Shown here piece after piece: positions 8,331-16,010 of a stretch of DNA of 18,177 nt. A program made the position numbers and the translations under genes. The notes below the pieces were generated by a model, which saw only the letters and a list, made by a program, of their open reading frames with translations, was not told where the DNA came from and did not search any database. Numbering within the stretch: position 1 is the stretch's first letter; each line of letters begins with the position of its first letter. Origin of the DNA: CAVPCY01 sp963702525 (lineage in GTDB: Bacteria; Actinomycetota; Coriobacteriia; Anaerosomatales; PHET01); assembly GCA_963702525.1 (NCBI GenBank), contig CAVPCY010000007.1, positions 1-18,177 on the forward strand, in the 5' to 3' direction.

Positions 8331-9950
8331 ATCAGCAAGCCCTCGATCGCGCGCTCGACTGTGACGATGTCGACCGCCACAACGCTGTCGCGCGCCACGG
8401 GCTTCGCGCGCATGTGGGCCACGGGCTTCGCGCTGGCGCTGACCCCACTCGCGTCACCGTACTTCGTCGCCAACAACATCCCCAACATGGTGTACGAGCT
8501 GGTGGCCGGAGGAATCCTCTCGGCCCTGTTCATCCCCACCTACATGGAGCTCAAGGCGGAGCGCGGTGCCGAAGACGCCTGGCGATTCGCAAGCCACGTA
8601 TTCAACCTCGCCGTCCTGTCTTTGGGCGCGATCGCGATCGTGGGCACCATCTGGCCCGAACCGTTCATCTGGACGCAGACGTTCAGCATGACCGGTCCCG
8701 AGGCCGCCGCCGTGCGTGCGAGCGCGGCGTTCTTCTTCCGCTTCTTCGCCATCCAGGTGGTCATCTACGGCGGGGGCATGGTCGTCCAGGGGCTGCTCAA
8801 CGCGCAGCGCAAGTACCTGTGGCCCGCGCTGGGCCCGGTGTTCAACAACCTCGTCGTGATCGTGACGATGTTCGTGTTCGCCGCAGTCGCGCCGACGAAC
8901 CCCGACCGTGCGCTCCTGATCCTTGCAGTGGGCACGACGCTGGGCGTACTCACCATGTTCGCAGTGATGGTCCCGCAACTCGTACGCGGCGGCATCCGGT
9001 ACAGCGCCGAGCTCGGGCTCTCCGACCCCGCAGTGCACCGTATGCTGCGCCTCGCCGTGCCAACGGTCCTGTACGTCGCGACCAACCTGGTCGCCGTTTC
9101 GTTCCGCAACTCCACGGCGCTCGAGGTGACCCCCAAAGGGCCTGCGGCCCTCATGTACGCATGGACGTTCTACCAACTGCCCTACGGCATCATCGCCGTG
9201 GCCCTCGCAACCGCGGTCTTCACCGAACTCGCCGACTCGGCCGGGCGCAAGGACTACTCGGCACTCAAGGAGCACTTCAGCCGTGGGCTTCGGGTCACCG
9301 GTGTGCTGATGCTCCCCGCAGCCGCGATGCTCATCGCCTTGTCCGAGCCCCTCGTGTCGCTGTATCGCGTGGGGCAGTTCAAGGCCACGGACGTGCCGAT
9401 GGTGGCAAGCATCCTGAGGTTTTGGGCCGTGGGCCTGCTCTTCTTCGCCTGCATGATGTTCGTGCTCCGGACGTTCTACTCACTCAAGGACACGCGCACG
9501 CCCATGCTCGCCAACCTCGCCCTCACGCCGGTGCAGATCGGTCTCTACGTGGTTCTCTCTACCGGAGTGGCGACGTGGGGCGGCTTGGGAATAGACGGGA
9601 TCCCGATCGCCGACGGCGTCTTCTACGCCCTTCTTCTGTCCACCCTGCTCGTTCTGATGCGGCGTCGCATCGGTGGATTCGACCTGCGCGGCGTAGGCGC
9701 GAGCTTCGGTCTGATGCTGATCGCGAGTGTGCTTGGAGGTGCGGTGGCTTGGGGAGTCGCCGAGCTGCTGGCACCGACCGTTCCGCGTTTCGGCCCCGCG
9801 CTCGTACAGGTCGCCGCGGGAGGTGCCGCCGGACTCGTGGTCGCTTTCGGGGTGGGCCGGCTTCTGCGGGTTCGCGAGGTGTCGTTCGCCACCGGCCTCG
9901 CGCGCCGGGCACTCAGCGGGCGCAAGTCCGATTCGGGTGGGGCATCGTGA
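8331..9950 (+). CDS. murJ: Lipid II flippase MurJ/MviN family
   Basis: Polytopic membrane protein of the MATE-like MOP superfamily that flips lipid-linked precursors across the membrane. From 8331 it has 539 residues and about 14 hydrophobic helices. Family landmarks are STATTLSRATGFARMWATGFALG-like N-terminus, FVANNIPNMVYELVAGGILSALFIPTY, GLLNAQRKYLWPALGPVFNN, LPYGIIAVALATAVFTELA and FYSLKDTRTPM. The homology begins immediately after the GGAGGA site, with ISKPSIARS at the place where relatives have a Met, so I set the start at ATC 8331. Conventional fallbacks are GTG 8289 (553 residues) or GTG 8361. It lies against the strand of the surrounding cluster, is divergent from the AlkP-like membrane gene, and its TGA overlaps the ATG of the next glycosyltransferase (TGATG). 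It may be the general lipid II flippase or a paralogue for another glycan. Confidence 0.9.
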   Translation: MSKPSIARSTVTMSTATTLSRATGFARMWATGFALALTPLASPYFVANNIPNMVYELVAGGILSALFIPTYMELKAERGAEDAWRFASHVFNLAVLSLGAIAIVGTIWPEPFIWTQTFSMTGPEAAAVRASAAFFFRFFAIQVVIYGGGMVVQGLLNAQRKYLWPALGPVFNNLVVIVTMFVFAAVAPTNPDRALLILAVGTTLGVLTMFAVMVPQLVRGGIRYSAELGLSDPAVHRMLRLAVPTVLYVATNLVAVSFRNSTALEVTPKGPAALMYAWTFYQLPYGIIAVALATAVFTELADSAGRKDYSALKEHFSRGLRVTGVLMLPAAAMLIALSEPLVSLYRVGQFKATDVPMVASILRFWAVGLLFFACMMFVLRTFYSLKDTRTPMLANLALTPVQIGLYVVLSTGVATWGGLGIDGIPIADGVFYALLLSTLLVLMRRRIGGFDLRGVGASFGLMLIASVLGGAVAWGVAELLAPTVPRFGPALVQVAAGGAAGLVVAFGVGRLLRVREVSFATGLARRALSGRKSDSGGAS

Positions 9951-10627
9951 TGGACGTCGCTGTCCTCATCCCCGCCCACAACGAAGCCGAGCGTATCGCA
10001 ACGACCGTCGCGGCCGCACTCACCATCTCGGGCGTCACGCGCGTACTCGTGGTCGACGATGCGTCCGACGATGACACCGCCGCGCGGGCCGAGGACGCCG
10101 GCGCGAAGGTCGTGCGCCTGTGGAACAACGTCGGAAAGGGCGCCGCGCTCGAGGCCGGGGCGATGCGCGTGGAGAACGCAGACGTGATCATCCTGCTCGA
10201 TGGGGACCTGGGCCAGACCGCCGCTCAGGGTGCGCTCCTGCTCTCGCCAGTACTCGCGGGTGACGCCGACATGTGCATCGCTACCTTCCCGAAACCCGGC
10301 GGCAAGGCTGGCTTCGGGCTCGTGAAGAGTCTCGCGCGCTGGGGAATCGCCAGGATGGGCGGCGGCTTCGAGGCCGGTGCGCCACTGTCCGGCCAGCGAG
10401 CGCTCACCGGGGAGTGTTTCGCGGCGGTGAGGCCCTTTGCCACCGGCTACGGGGTCGAAGTGGCGCTCACGATCCGGGCCCTTCGCCGAGGAATGCGCGT
10501 CGCAGAGGTCGAGACGACCATGACGCATGCGGCGACGGGCCGCGACCTTGCCGGCTTCGTCCATCGAGGCAGGCAGTTCGTCCACGTCGCTCTGGCGCTC
10601 ACGCGACTCGCATTCGAGCGCAGGTAG
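9950..10627 (+). CDS. Family 2 glycosyltransferase
   Basis: A 225-residue GT-A fold glycosyltransferase. Seen: start VAVLIPAHNEAERI (residues 3-16), nucleotide-binding VLVVDDASDDDT (32-43), NNVGKGAALEAG (59-70) and the metal-binding ILLDGD (81-86), then a QRALTGE acceptor-side motif (149-155) and GYGVEVALTIRA (167-178). The pattern resembles dolichyl-phosphate-mannose-synthase-like and glucosyl-3-phosphoglycerate-synthase-like enzymes. No membrane segment is obvious, so it probably works on the cytoplasmic face. ATG 9950 overlaps the murJ stop; GTG 9947 is an alternative. Coupling to a flippase suggests it adds a sugar to a lipid-linked intermediate that MurJ then exports, but donor and acceptor cannot be told from sequence. 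Its stop at 10625-10627 abuts the stop of the opposing mctB gene with no base between. Confidence 0.88.
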   Translation: MDVAVLIPAHNEAERIATTVAAALTISGVTRVLVVDDASDDDTAARAEDAGAKVVRLWNNVGKGAALEAGAMRVENADVIILLDGDLGQTAAQGALLLSPVLAGDADMCIATFPKPGGKAGFGLVKSLARWGIARMGGGFEAGAPLSGQRALTGECFAAVRPFATGYGVEVALTIRALRRGMRVAEVETTMTHAATGRDLAGFVHRGRQFVHVALALTRLAFERR

Positions 10628-11473
10628 TCAGTTCTGCGGAAGCGGCGGATAGACAGCGTCGACACCCTCGCCGATGCCGAAGTAGCCGGGTTCCGCCCCC
10701 GTGAGCAGCGCGATCAGTGTGTAGCTGCCGGTCGCCGTGCCAAGCGTGTTGAAGGCCGACAGCTTGCGGTCGGCCGCCAGAACCGCCGCGTCGCTCTTGG
10801 ATCCCGGCGTCACGGCGACAACGGCAACGCGGTCCCGCTTGGCGAATGCAGCGGCAAGCGCGAGCGAGCCGCTGTCGGTCTTGCCGTTCGTGGGCGCCAC
10901 ATCGACCATCGCGAACGCGGCCATACCCGGGTCGAGGCCTTCGGCACTCAGCACCCCTGCCGATATCAGCTGCTGCGTGACGGGGCGCTCGCGTGTCGGC
11001 TCCGCCCATTCGGCGGCGAGTGAGGTCGCCACGCTCGCCACGAGGTCGGGGGTGAACTCGGTGGCGGACGCCAGGGAGGAGCGTACGGCGGCATCCTTGA
11101 GGCCGAAGTCCACTTCGGTCACGGTCACGGTGATCGGTGTTCCTCCCGCGGTCTTTATCGCTTCGGTCGTCGCTCGAAGACCGTCGGTGCGACCAGCGTG
11201 AGCGAAGACGAGCACGTTCTTGCCAACCAGCCTGTCAGCTATCCACGCGCCCGACATATCGGCCGCGAAGTCGTTCAGAATCGCGTTCTCGGCGGTAACC
11301 ACCTTGTTCTCGGCGCGCAGGGCGGTGAACTCGGAGCGCAGCCCCTTGACCAGCGCCCCCTGTTGCCGGTCGACAGCACCACGCTGCACGACCAGGCCGC
11401 CCAAGACCAGCCCCAGGGCCAGCGCGAGGAACACGCCCACCAGCGAAGCGATGTGATACCTGAGGTTGTACAT
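10628..11473 (-). CDS. mctB: MctB/SteB family single-pass membrane protein ('copper transporter' family)
   Basis: A 281-residue protein with a short cytoplasmic start (MYNLRYHIAS), one membrane helix (about 10-30), a likely coiled coil (about 33-72: LRSEFTALRAENKVVTAENAILNDF) and an extracytoplasmic alpha/beta domain. This is the architecture of mycobacterial Rv1698/MctB, reported to affect copper levels, and of corynebacterial SteB, which pairs with SteA in cell separation. The direct steA neighbour (16-nt gap; AAAGGGA site before ATG 11473) favours the SteB role here. No Cys or Met/His copper-binding cluster is evident, so the copper label should be treated cautiously. The gene ends tail-to-tail with the plus-strand glycosyltransferase. 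Confidence 0.87.
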   Translation of the reverse strand: MYNLRYHIASLVGVFLALALGLVLGGLVVQRGAVDRQQGALVKGLRSEFTALRAENKVVTAENAILNDFAADMSGAWIADRLVGKNVLVFAHAGRTDGLRATTEAIKTAGGTPITVTVTEVDFGLKDAAVRSSLASATEFTPDLVASVATSLAAEWAEPTRERPVTQQLISAGVLSAEGLDPGMAAFAMVDVAPTNGKTDSGSLALAAAFAKRDRVAVVAVTPGSKSDAAVLAADRKLSAFNTLGTATGSYTLIALLTGAEPGYFGIGEGVDAVYPPLPQN

Positions 11474-11489
11474 GCCGGTCCCTTTCGAC

Positions 11490-12617
11490 CTAGAAGGTGA
11501 GCATTGCTCGAACGCGCAACACGAGCAAGTCGAGAAACGCCCTGACCTCGGGCGAAATGAGCAATACCGCAGTGATCACGGCGAGTGCTGCAGCGACGAG
11601 CACGACGAGGTGGCGAGGTCCGATCGCCGCACGGTAGAGCTTGTTCACGCCCTTGGCGTCAACGAGCTTCGATCCCACCTTGAGTCTCACTAGAAACGAC
11701 GACGCCATGCCCTGCCGGCCCTTGTCCAGATACTCGACGAGGTTGGCGTGGGTTCCGAGCGCGACGATCAGGTCGGCGCCCGACTCCCAGGCAAGCAACA
11801 GGGCCAGGTCCTCGCTCGTCGCGGTGAGCGGCCACGTGTGGGCGCCCTCGGCGACCCCGAGCTTCTCAAGTCGCTCCATACCCGGGGCTCGGCCATCCGC
11901 GTACGCGTGCACGATCAGCTCTGCCCCGCCCGTGAGCGCGGCGTCGGTCACCGAGTCCATGTCGCCGACGATGATGTCGGGCTTGAAACCGGCCGCGATG
12001 ATCGCGTCAGCGCCGCCGTCCACGCCCACGAGCACCGGCCGAAACTCCCGGATGTAGGGCGTCAGCGCCGAGAGGTCCTCCTTGAAGTCGTAGCCCCGTA
12101 CCACGACCAGCACGTGTTTGCCGTGGATGTCGGTCGTTGTCGCCGGCACCCACGTCTCATCGGTCAGGATCGCCCGCTCCTTGTCGAGATACTCGATGGT
12201 GTTGCGGGCGAACTTGTCGAGCTGATCGCTCAACCCCGCCTTCGCCGCCTCCATCTTCTCCTCGACGGCGGTCACGGAGAGGCGCTCGCCGCTCGCGACG
12301 ACCTGCCCGTCTCTCCAGACGCTGTCGCCCACTACTTCGATGGGGTCGCCTTCGGTGAGGTTCTCGAAGACCTCCGGACCCGCGGCATCGATGAGCGTCA
12401 CGCCGCCACGAGTGAGCAGCAGCGGACCGACGTTGGGATAGGCACCCGAGATGGACGCAGCGGCGTTGACGACCACCTCGACGCCGGTTGCAAGGAGCGC
12501 CTCGGCGCTCACCCGGTCCATATCGACGTGGTCGATGACGGCAATGTCGTCAGGACCGAGCCGCTGGACCAGGTCCTTGGTGCGCTTATCGAGCTTCGCG
12601 ATACCTTGGTGCCGCAT
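11490..12617 (-). CDS. steA: SteA-like cytokinetic ring protein (thiamine-pyrophosphokinase fold, C-terminal membrane anchor)
   Basis: A 375-residue protein homologous to Rv1697/corynebacterial SteA, which with SteB governs peptidoglycan hydrolase activity at division. Seen: an N-terminal domain (residues 1-120), a middle helical stretch (about 117-150), a thiamine pyrophosphokinase-like core with VGVDGGADAII (197-207) and IIVGDMDSVTD (215-225), and a hydrophobic C-terminal helix (about 336-356) followed by a short tail. The TPK catalytic-fold motifs are kept, but the family is not thought to make thiamine pyrophosphate. ATG 12617 has a GGAGC site about 4 nt upstream. It is first in a two-gene unit with mctB/steB, after a 106-bp gap that holds a promoter and a palindrome. 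Identification is by motif, size and synteny. Confidence 0.9.
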   Translation of the reverse strand: MRHQGIAKLDKRTKDLVQRLGPDDIAVIDHVDMDRVSAEALLATGVEVVVNAAASISGAYPNVGPLLLTRGGVTLIDAAGPEVFENLTEGDPIEVVGDSVWRDGQVVASGERLSVTAVEEKMEAAKAGLSDQLDKFARNTIEYLDKERAILTDETWVPATTTDIHGKHVLVVVRGYDFKEDLSALTPYIREFRPVLVGVDGGADAIIAAGFKPDIIVGDMDSVTDAALTGGAELIVHAYADGRAPGMERLEKLGVAEGAHTWPLTATSEDLALLLAWESGADLIVALGTHANLVEYLDKGRQGMASSFLVRLKVGSKLVDAKGVNKLYRAAIGPRHLVVLVAAALAVITAVLLISPEVRAFLDLLVLRVRAMLTF

Positions 12618-12676
12618 GCCGCTCCACTGTCACTGAGTCACCGCCGAGCCGCTTCTTGTCGGCTGTCTGCTCGCGT

Positions 12677-12685
12677 ATCCTAGCA
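12677..12685 (-). promoter_or_regulatory. Extended -10 promoter of steA-mctB
   Basis: TGCTAGGAT on the minus strand (12685-12677) fits the extended -10 pattern TGnTAnnnT. It predicts a start near 12670 and a leader of about 53 nt before ATG 12617. No good -35 is present; the -35 position is occupied by the palindrome at 12694-12711. Confidence 0.45.
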
Positions 12686-12693
12686 CGAGCACA

Positions 12694-12711
12694 GCGCCTC
12701 CTAGGAGGCGC
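12694..12711. repeat. Perfect 18-bp palindrome upstream of steA
   Basis: GCGCCTCCTAGGAGGCGC reads identically on both strands with no loop. It is centred 20 bp upstream of the candidate steA -10 box and 13 bp past the recN stop. No T-run follows it on either strand, so a standard Rho-independent terminator is unlikely. A repressor or activator operator overlapping the -35 region is the simpler reading. Confidence 0.75.
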
Positions 12712-12723
12712 GCGAAAGCGGTG

Positions 12724-14361
12724 TCACGACGTTGCGACCGCTCCTTGGGCACTCGCCAGAAGCTCGCTGGCGTGTGTCAGGCTCGCTTCCGAGTCGCTGC
12801 CCGACAGCATTCGGGCGATCTCGGCGATCCGCTCCCCGCCCGATACCCTGGTGACCTCGGTGCTCACCGCGCCTTCGCGAACCGACTTCGTCACGACGAG
12901 GTGATCGCTCGCGAACGCGGCAACCTGCGCGAGGTGCGTCACGACGATCACCTGGTGGGTCCGGGCGAGCACCGCAAGACGCGCGCCCACCGCCGTAGCT
13001 GTGGCGCCACCAACGCCGGAGTCCACTTCGTCGAAGACGAGAGTCTCCACCGCGTCCGCCCGGCCGAGAACCACCTTGAGCGCGAGCATCACGCGCGAGA
13101 GCTCGCCTCCCGAAGCGATACGCGCGAGCGGTCGAGCCGGCTGACCAGGTGCGGGCGCGTACAGGAACTCGACGCGCTGGGAGCCCTCGGACGTCCATCT
13201 CTCGAAATCGAGCTCGGCGAACGCCAACTCAAAACGAGCGCCCTCCATGGCCAGGCCGGAAGTCGCCTCTTGGAGCGCCGAGACGAAGCCCGGTGCGGCG
13301 TCTGTGCGCGCCCGGTCGAGTTGCCCCGCGCACTCGATCAGGCTCGAGCGGGCCGACTGGACCCGAGTCTCGGCCTGGATCAGGGCCGCAGAACCGTCCT
13401 CGTTCTCGGCAAGCGCGAGCACCGCCTCGTCGCGTCGCGCGAGCACTTCGTCGAGCGTGGGCCCGTACTTCTTCTTCAGCCCACTTATCTCCGACAGGCG
13501 AGCAAGTACCTGGTCCAAGACGTGCGGATCGTGCTCGACCGAGTCACGGTATGCGCGGGCCGTCGCACCCGCGTCATCCGCGAGCGCCTGGACCTCGGCC
13601 AGCCGGACGGCCAGCTCGTCGAGCGCGGGGTCGATACCGGCGACTCGGTCGAGCGAGGAGAGCGACTGAGCGACGCTGTCCATCGCTCCGCCTTCGCCCC
13701 GCAGCGCCTCGGCGGCTTCAGAGGCGGCCTGGGCGAGCTTCTCGGCATGCTGCAAGGCGGGCAGTCTCGCCTCGAGCTGCTCGTCCTCGCCGGGCTGCGG
13801 CTCCACCCGGTCGATCTCTTCGGAGACGAACCGAAGGTAGTCGGCGTCGTGTGCTGCGCGCTCGAGTCGCTCCCGCAGTCCTGCGTGATACGCGACGGCC
13901 TCTCTGTACGCACCGAACGCTGCCGTGTAGAGGTCGCGCGCGCGCTCTACGTCGGCTCCCGCCCAACGGTCGAGGTACCCGAGATGGCTCGACGCGCCGA
14001 GAAGTGCCTGATGCTCGTGCTGACCGTGGAGGTCCACAAGTGGCCCGATCCGCTCCGCGAGAACGGCAACCGTGGCCAGCTCGCCATCTATCGCGCAGCG
14101 GCTCCGTCCGTCAGCACCGGCGCGCCTGCGAGCGAGCAGCTCCATCCCGTCGAGTGCGAACCGTCCCTCGACGAGCGTTTCTCGGGCCCCGCTTCGCACA
14201 GCTCCCGAGTCGGCCCGCTCACCAAGAAGCAGCTTCAGCGCGCCAAGGAGCGCGGTCTTCCCGGCGCCGGTTTCTCCGGTGAGCACGGTCATGCCCGGCC
14301 CGAACTCGAGCCATGCTTCCTCGATGAGCGCGAGATCGCGTACGTGCAGTTCTTCGAGCAC
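12724..14361 (-). CDS. recN: DNA repair protein RecN
   Basis: SMC-like ATPase that acts in recombinational repair of double-strand breaks. From GTG 14361 (VLEELHVRDLALIEEAWLEFG) it has 545 residues, typical for the family. Seen: Walker A GETGAGKT (29-36), a Q-loop region with DLHGQHEHQALL, a long helical middle (coiled-coil arms, about 140-350), the ABC signature ASGGELSRVMLALK (from about 416), Walker B ETLVFDEVD (about 440-448) with the D-loop SGVGG, and the switch HQVIVVTHLAQVA. GTG 14361 is chosen because homology begins there; it is 4 nt after the nadK stop with GGGGG 8-12 nt upstream, whereas a longer reading from 14436 adds 25 low-complexity residues that only shadow nadK. No LexA-type box is visible in front of it since it is inside the operon. 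Confidence 0.95.
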   Translation of the reverse strand: MLEELHVRDLALIEEAWLEFGPGMTVLTGETGAGKTALLGALKLLLGERADSGAVRSGARETLVEGRFALDGMELLARRRAGADGRSRCAIDGELATVAVLAERIGPLVDLHGQHEHQALLGASSHLGYLDRWAGADVERARDLYTAAFGAYREAVAYHAGLRERLERAAHDADYLRFVSEEIDRVEPQPGEDEQLEARLPALQHAEKLAQAASEAAEALRGEGGAMDSVAQSLSSLDRVAGIDPALDELAVRLAEVQALADDAGATARAYRDSVEHDPHVLDQVLARLSEISGLKKKYGPTLDEVLARRDEAVLALAENEDGSAALIQAETRVQSARSSLIECAGQLDRARTDAAPGFVSALQEATSGLAMEGARFELAFAELDFERWTSEGSQRVEFLYAPAPGQPARPLARIASGGELSRVMLALKVVLGRADAVETLVFDEVDSGVGGATATAVGARLAVLARTHQVIVVTHLAQVAAFASDHLVVTKSVREGAVSTEVTRVSGGERIAEIARMLSGSDSEASLTHASELLASAQGAVATS

Positions 14362-14365
14362 CCGA

Positions 14366-15214
14366 TCAACCCCCGAAGAACTCTGCGGCGGCGGTCTCGT
14401 AGAAGTCGCGGCCGTCGAGCTTGACCAAGGAGACATCGTGGGTGCCGCGCGAAACGGTGACCTTCTCTATCGACCGCCTGCACGGCTTCGCGTCGCCGTC
14501 CACGGTGATGCACGCGTCGGCACGCGTGGGGTCCGGCAAGGTGATCTCCACTGTCCCAGCCGGGTCGGTGACGATGGATCGGACCGCGAGAGTGTGGGGG
14601 GCCACGGGGACCACGACCATGCCCCCGAATCCGGGCGCCACCACCGGTCCGCCTGCGGACAATGCATAGGCTGTGGAGCCCGTCGCCGTTGCGACGATCA
14701 TGGCGTCCGCATGGGTGTTCATCAGCCGGTGGCCGTCGATCGCAAGTTCGAAGGCCACGACCCGCCCGGTCAGCCCTCGCCCTACAACGACCTCGTTGAG
14801 AGCTCGGTACGACCCGACCGAGCGGCCGTCCATGACGACGTTGGCCAGCAGTGTGGCCCTGCGCTCGATGGCGGCTTCACCCGCAAGCGCCGCCTGGACC
14901 GCCTCACGCATCGACTCCGCCCGGGCCCCACTGAGAAAACCGAGCCGTCCGAACTTCACGCCGAGAAGCGGGACGTCGGCATCTCCGATCAGATGGACGG
15001 TCTTGAGAATCGTCCCGTCGCCGCCGAGTGCGACCGCGAGCGCAGGCTCGCCGATCTCGGCCGCAGTGACGGCGAAGGAGTCGAGTCCCGCAGCGACGGC
15101 ATCCGATGACTCGAGGACCGGCTCGATGCCGTTGGCCGTGCACCAGGTGGCGAGCTCGACGGAGGCTCCGAGCGCTCGGGGGCTCGCGGTGTTGGGGACA
15201 AGCAGGACCCGCAC
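14366..15214 (-). CDS. nadK: NAD kinase
   Basis: Phosphorylates NAD to NADP in the cytoplasm. From GTG 15214 (VRVLLVPNTASPRAL) the protein is 282 residues, normal for the family. Seen: the GGDGT motif in VALGGDGTILKTVH (about 61-74), GVKFGRLGFLS (85-95), the NE pair in RALNEVVVGRG (137-147) and the conserved ATGSTAYALSAGGPVV stretch (177-192), which together form the NAD- and phosphate-donor site. The start is set by a GGGAGGAT Shine-Dalgarno at the end of tlyA; only 1 nt separates the tlyA stop from this GTG. Its C-terminus is followed after 4 nt by recN, the arrangement found across actinobacteria. Confidence 0.95.
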   Translation of the reverse strand: MRVLLVPNTASPRALGASVELATWCTANGIEPVLESSDAVAAGLDSFAVTAAEIGEPALAVALGGDGTILKTVHLIGDADVPLLGVKFGRLGFLSGARAESMREAVQAALAGEAAIERRATLLANVVMDGRSVGSYRALNEVVVGRGLTGRVVAFELAIDGHRLMNTHADAMIVATATGSTAYALSAGGPVVAPGFGGMVVVPVAPHTLAVRSIVTDPAGTVEITLPDPTRADACITVDGDAKPCRRSIEKVTVSRGTHDVSLVKLDGRDFYETAAAEFFGG

Positions 15215-15215
15215 G

Positions 15216-16010
15216 TCATCCTCCCAGCGTCTTGTGGGCACCTTCCACGGTCGCGGCGACCGACTGCGTCGTCGATGCGCCGCATCTCGAAGCCCATACC
15301 CAGAACTCGATGTTACCCTCGGGGCCCTTGATGGGCGAGAAGGCGAGTCCGCGCAGCACGAGCCCCGCCGCGCCTATCGCGTCGCACACGCCTTGCAGCG
15401 CATCAGCGTGATACGTCGGGTCCTTCACCACACCCCGTTTTCCCACCCTGGCCTTTCCCACCTCGAACTGCGGCTTTACCAGCGCGATCAGATCGGCGGA
15501 CTCCCCCATCAATCCGATCAGCGCCGGAAGGACGGTGCGAAGCGAGATGAACGAGACATCCACCACCACGAGCTCGAAGGGTCCGCCAAGGTCGCGCACA
15601 TCAGCGTGACGTATGTTCACGCGCTCGAAGACCCGCACCCGCTCGTCGCCGCGCAGTTGCCACGCGAGCTGTCCGTAGCCGACATCCACGGCGGCAACGT
15701 CCGAAGCCCCGGATTGCAGCAGGTAGTCGGTGAAGCCACCGGTACTCGCCCCGACGTCGACCGCGTGCCTTCCGGCTACGGCGACGTCGAAGTGCTCGAA
15801 CGCGCCGGCGAGCTTGTCTCCACCACGAGAGACGTAGCGGGGCTTCTCGGCGACCTCGATCACGGCGTCTTCGAGAACCTGTTCGCCCGCCTTGTGGACC
15901 ACCTGGCCCTCGACACGGACTTCACCGGCGAGCACGGCCGCCCGAGCGCGTTCGCGTGAGGGGTACAGTCCGCGATCAACGAGAACCGCGTCGATGCGGC
16001 GTCGCGCCAT
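15216..16010 (-). CDS. tlyA: TlyA, rRNA cytidine-2'-O-methyltransferase
   Basis: S-adenosylmethionine-dependent methyltransferase that modifies ribosomal RNA cytidines. It has 264 residues: an N-terminal S4 RNA-binding domain (about 5-60, RIDAVLVDRGLYPSRERARAA...VRVEG) and an FtsJ/RrmJ-type Rossmann domain with DVGASTGGFTDYLL (85-98). The catalytic tetrad is intact: Lys66 (GGDKLAGAF), Asp151 (VVDVSFISL), Lys179 (VKPQFE) and Glu235 (NIEFWVW), each exactly three residues before the Mycobacterium tuberculosis positions. The basic N-terminus MARRRIDA suggests the longer TlyA type that methylates both 16S and 23S rRNA and makes ribosomes capreomycin-sensitive in mycobacteria. ATG 16010 lies inside the end of dxs (35-nt overlap). 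Confidence 0.95.
   Translation of the reverse strand: MARRRIDAVLVDRGLYPSRERARAAVLAGEVRVEGQVVHKAGEQVLEDAVIEVAEKPRYVSRGGDKLAGAFEHFDVAVAGRHAVDVGASTGGFTDYLLQSGASDVAAVDVGYGQLAWQLRGDERVRVFERVNIRHADVRDLGGPFELVVVDVSFISLRTVLPALIGLMGESADLIALVKPQFEVGKARVGKRGVVKDPTYHADALQGVCDAIGAAGLVLRGLAFSPIKGPEGNIEFWVWASRCGASTTQSVAATVEGAHKTLGG

Noticed and set aside
8454..9275. A 273-codon minus-strand open frame inside murJ
   Set aside because: Composition (His/Glu/Arg/Gly repeats) and lack of any ribosome site or domain mark it as a shadow of murJ.
8090..9949. A very long plus-strand open frame running through murJ into the GT2 gene, as if a fusion
   Set aside because: Only its last 225 codons (from 9950) are a real protein. 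The earlier part is Arg/Pro/His-rich and lies out of frame with the clear MurJ sequence.
10619..10638. Inverted repeat at the mctB/GT2 junction as a bidirectional terminator
   Set aside because: The stem is only 5 bp with a 10-nt loop and there is no T-run on either side.
12694..12711. The palindrome as a Rho-independent terminator for recN
   Set aside because: It has no loop and no T-tract on the minus strand; it is followed directly by TGTGCTCGTG and the steA -10 region.
12721..14424. A 567-codon open frame on the plus strand covering nearly all of recN
   Set aside because: It is an exact antisense shadow. High third-position G+C removes stop codons from the opposite strand. The product is Arg/His/Leu-rich with no domain, and RecN motifs on the other strand are complete.
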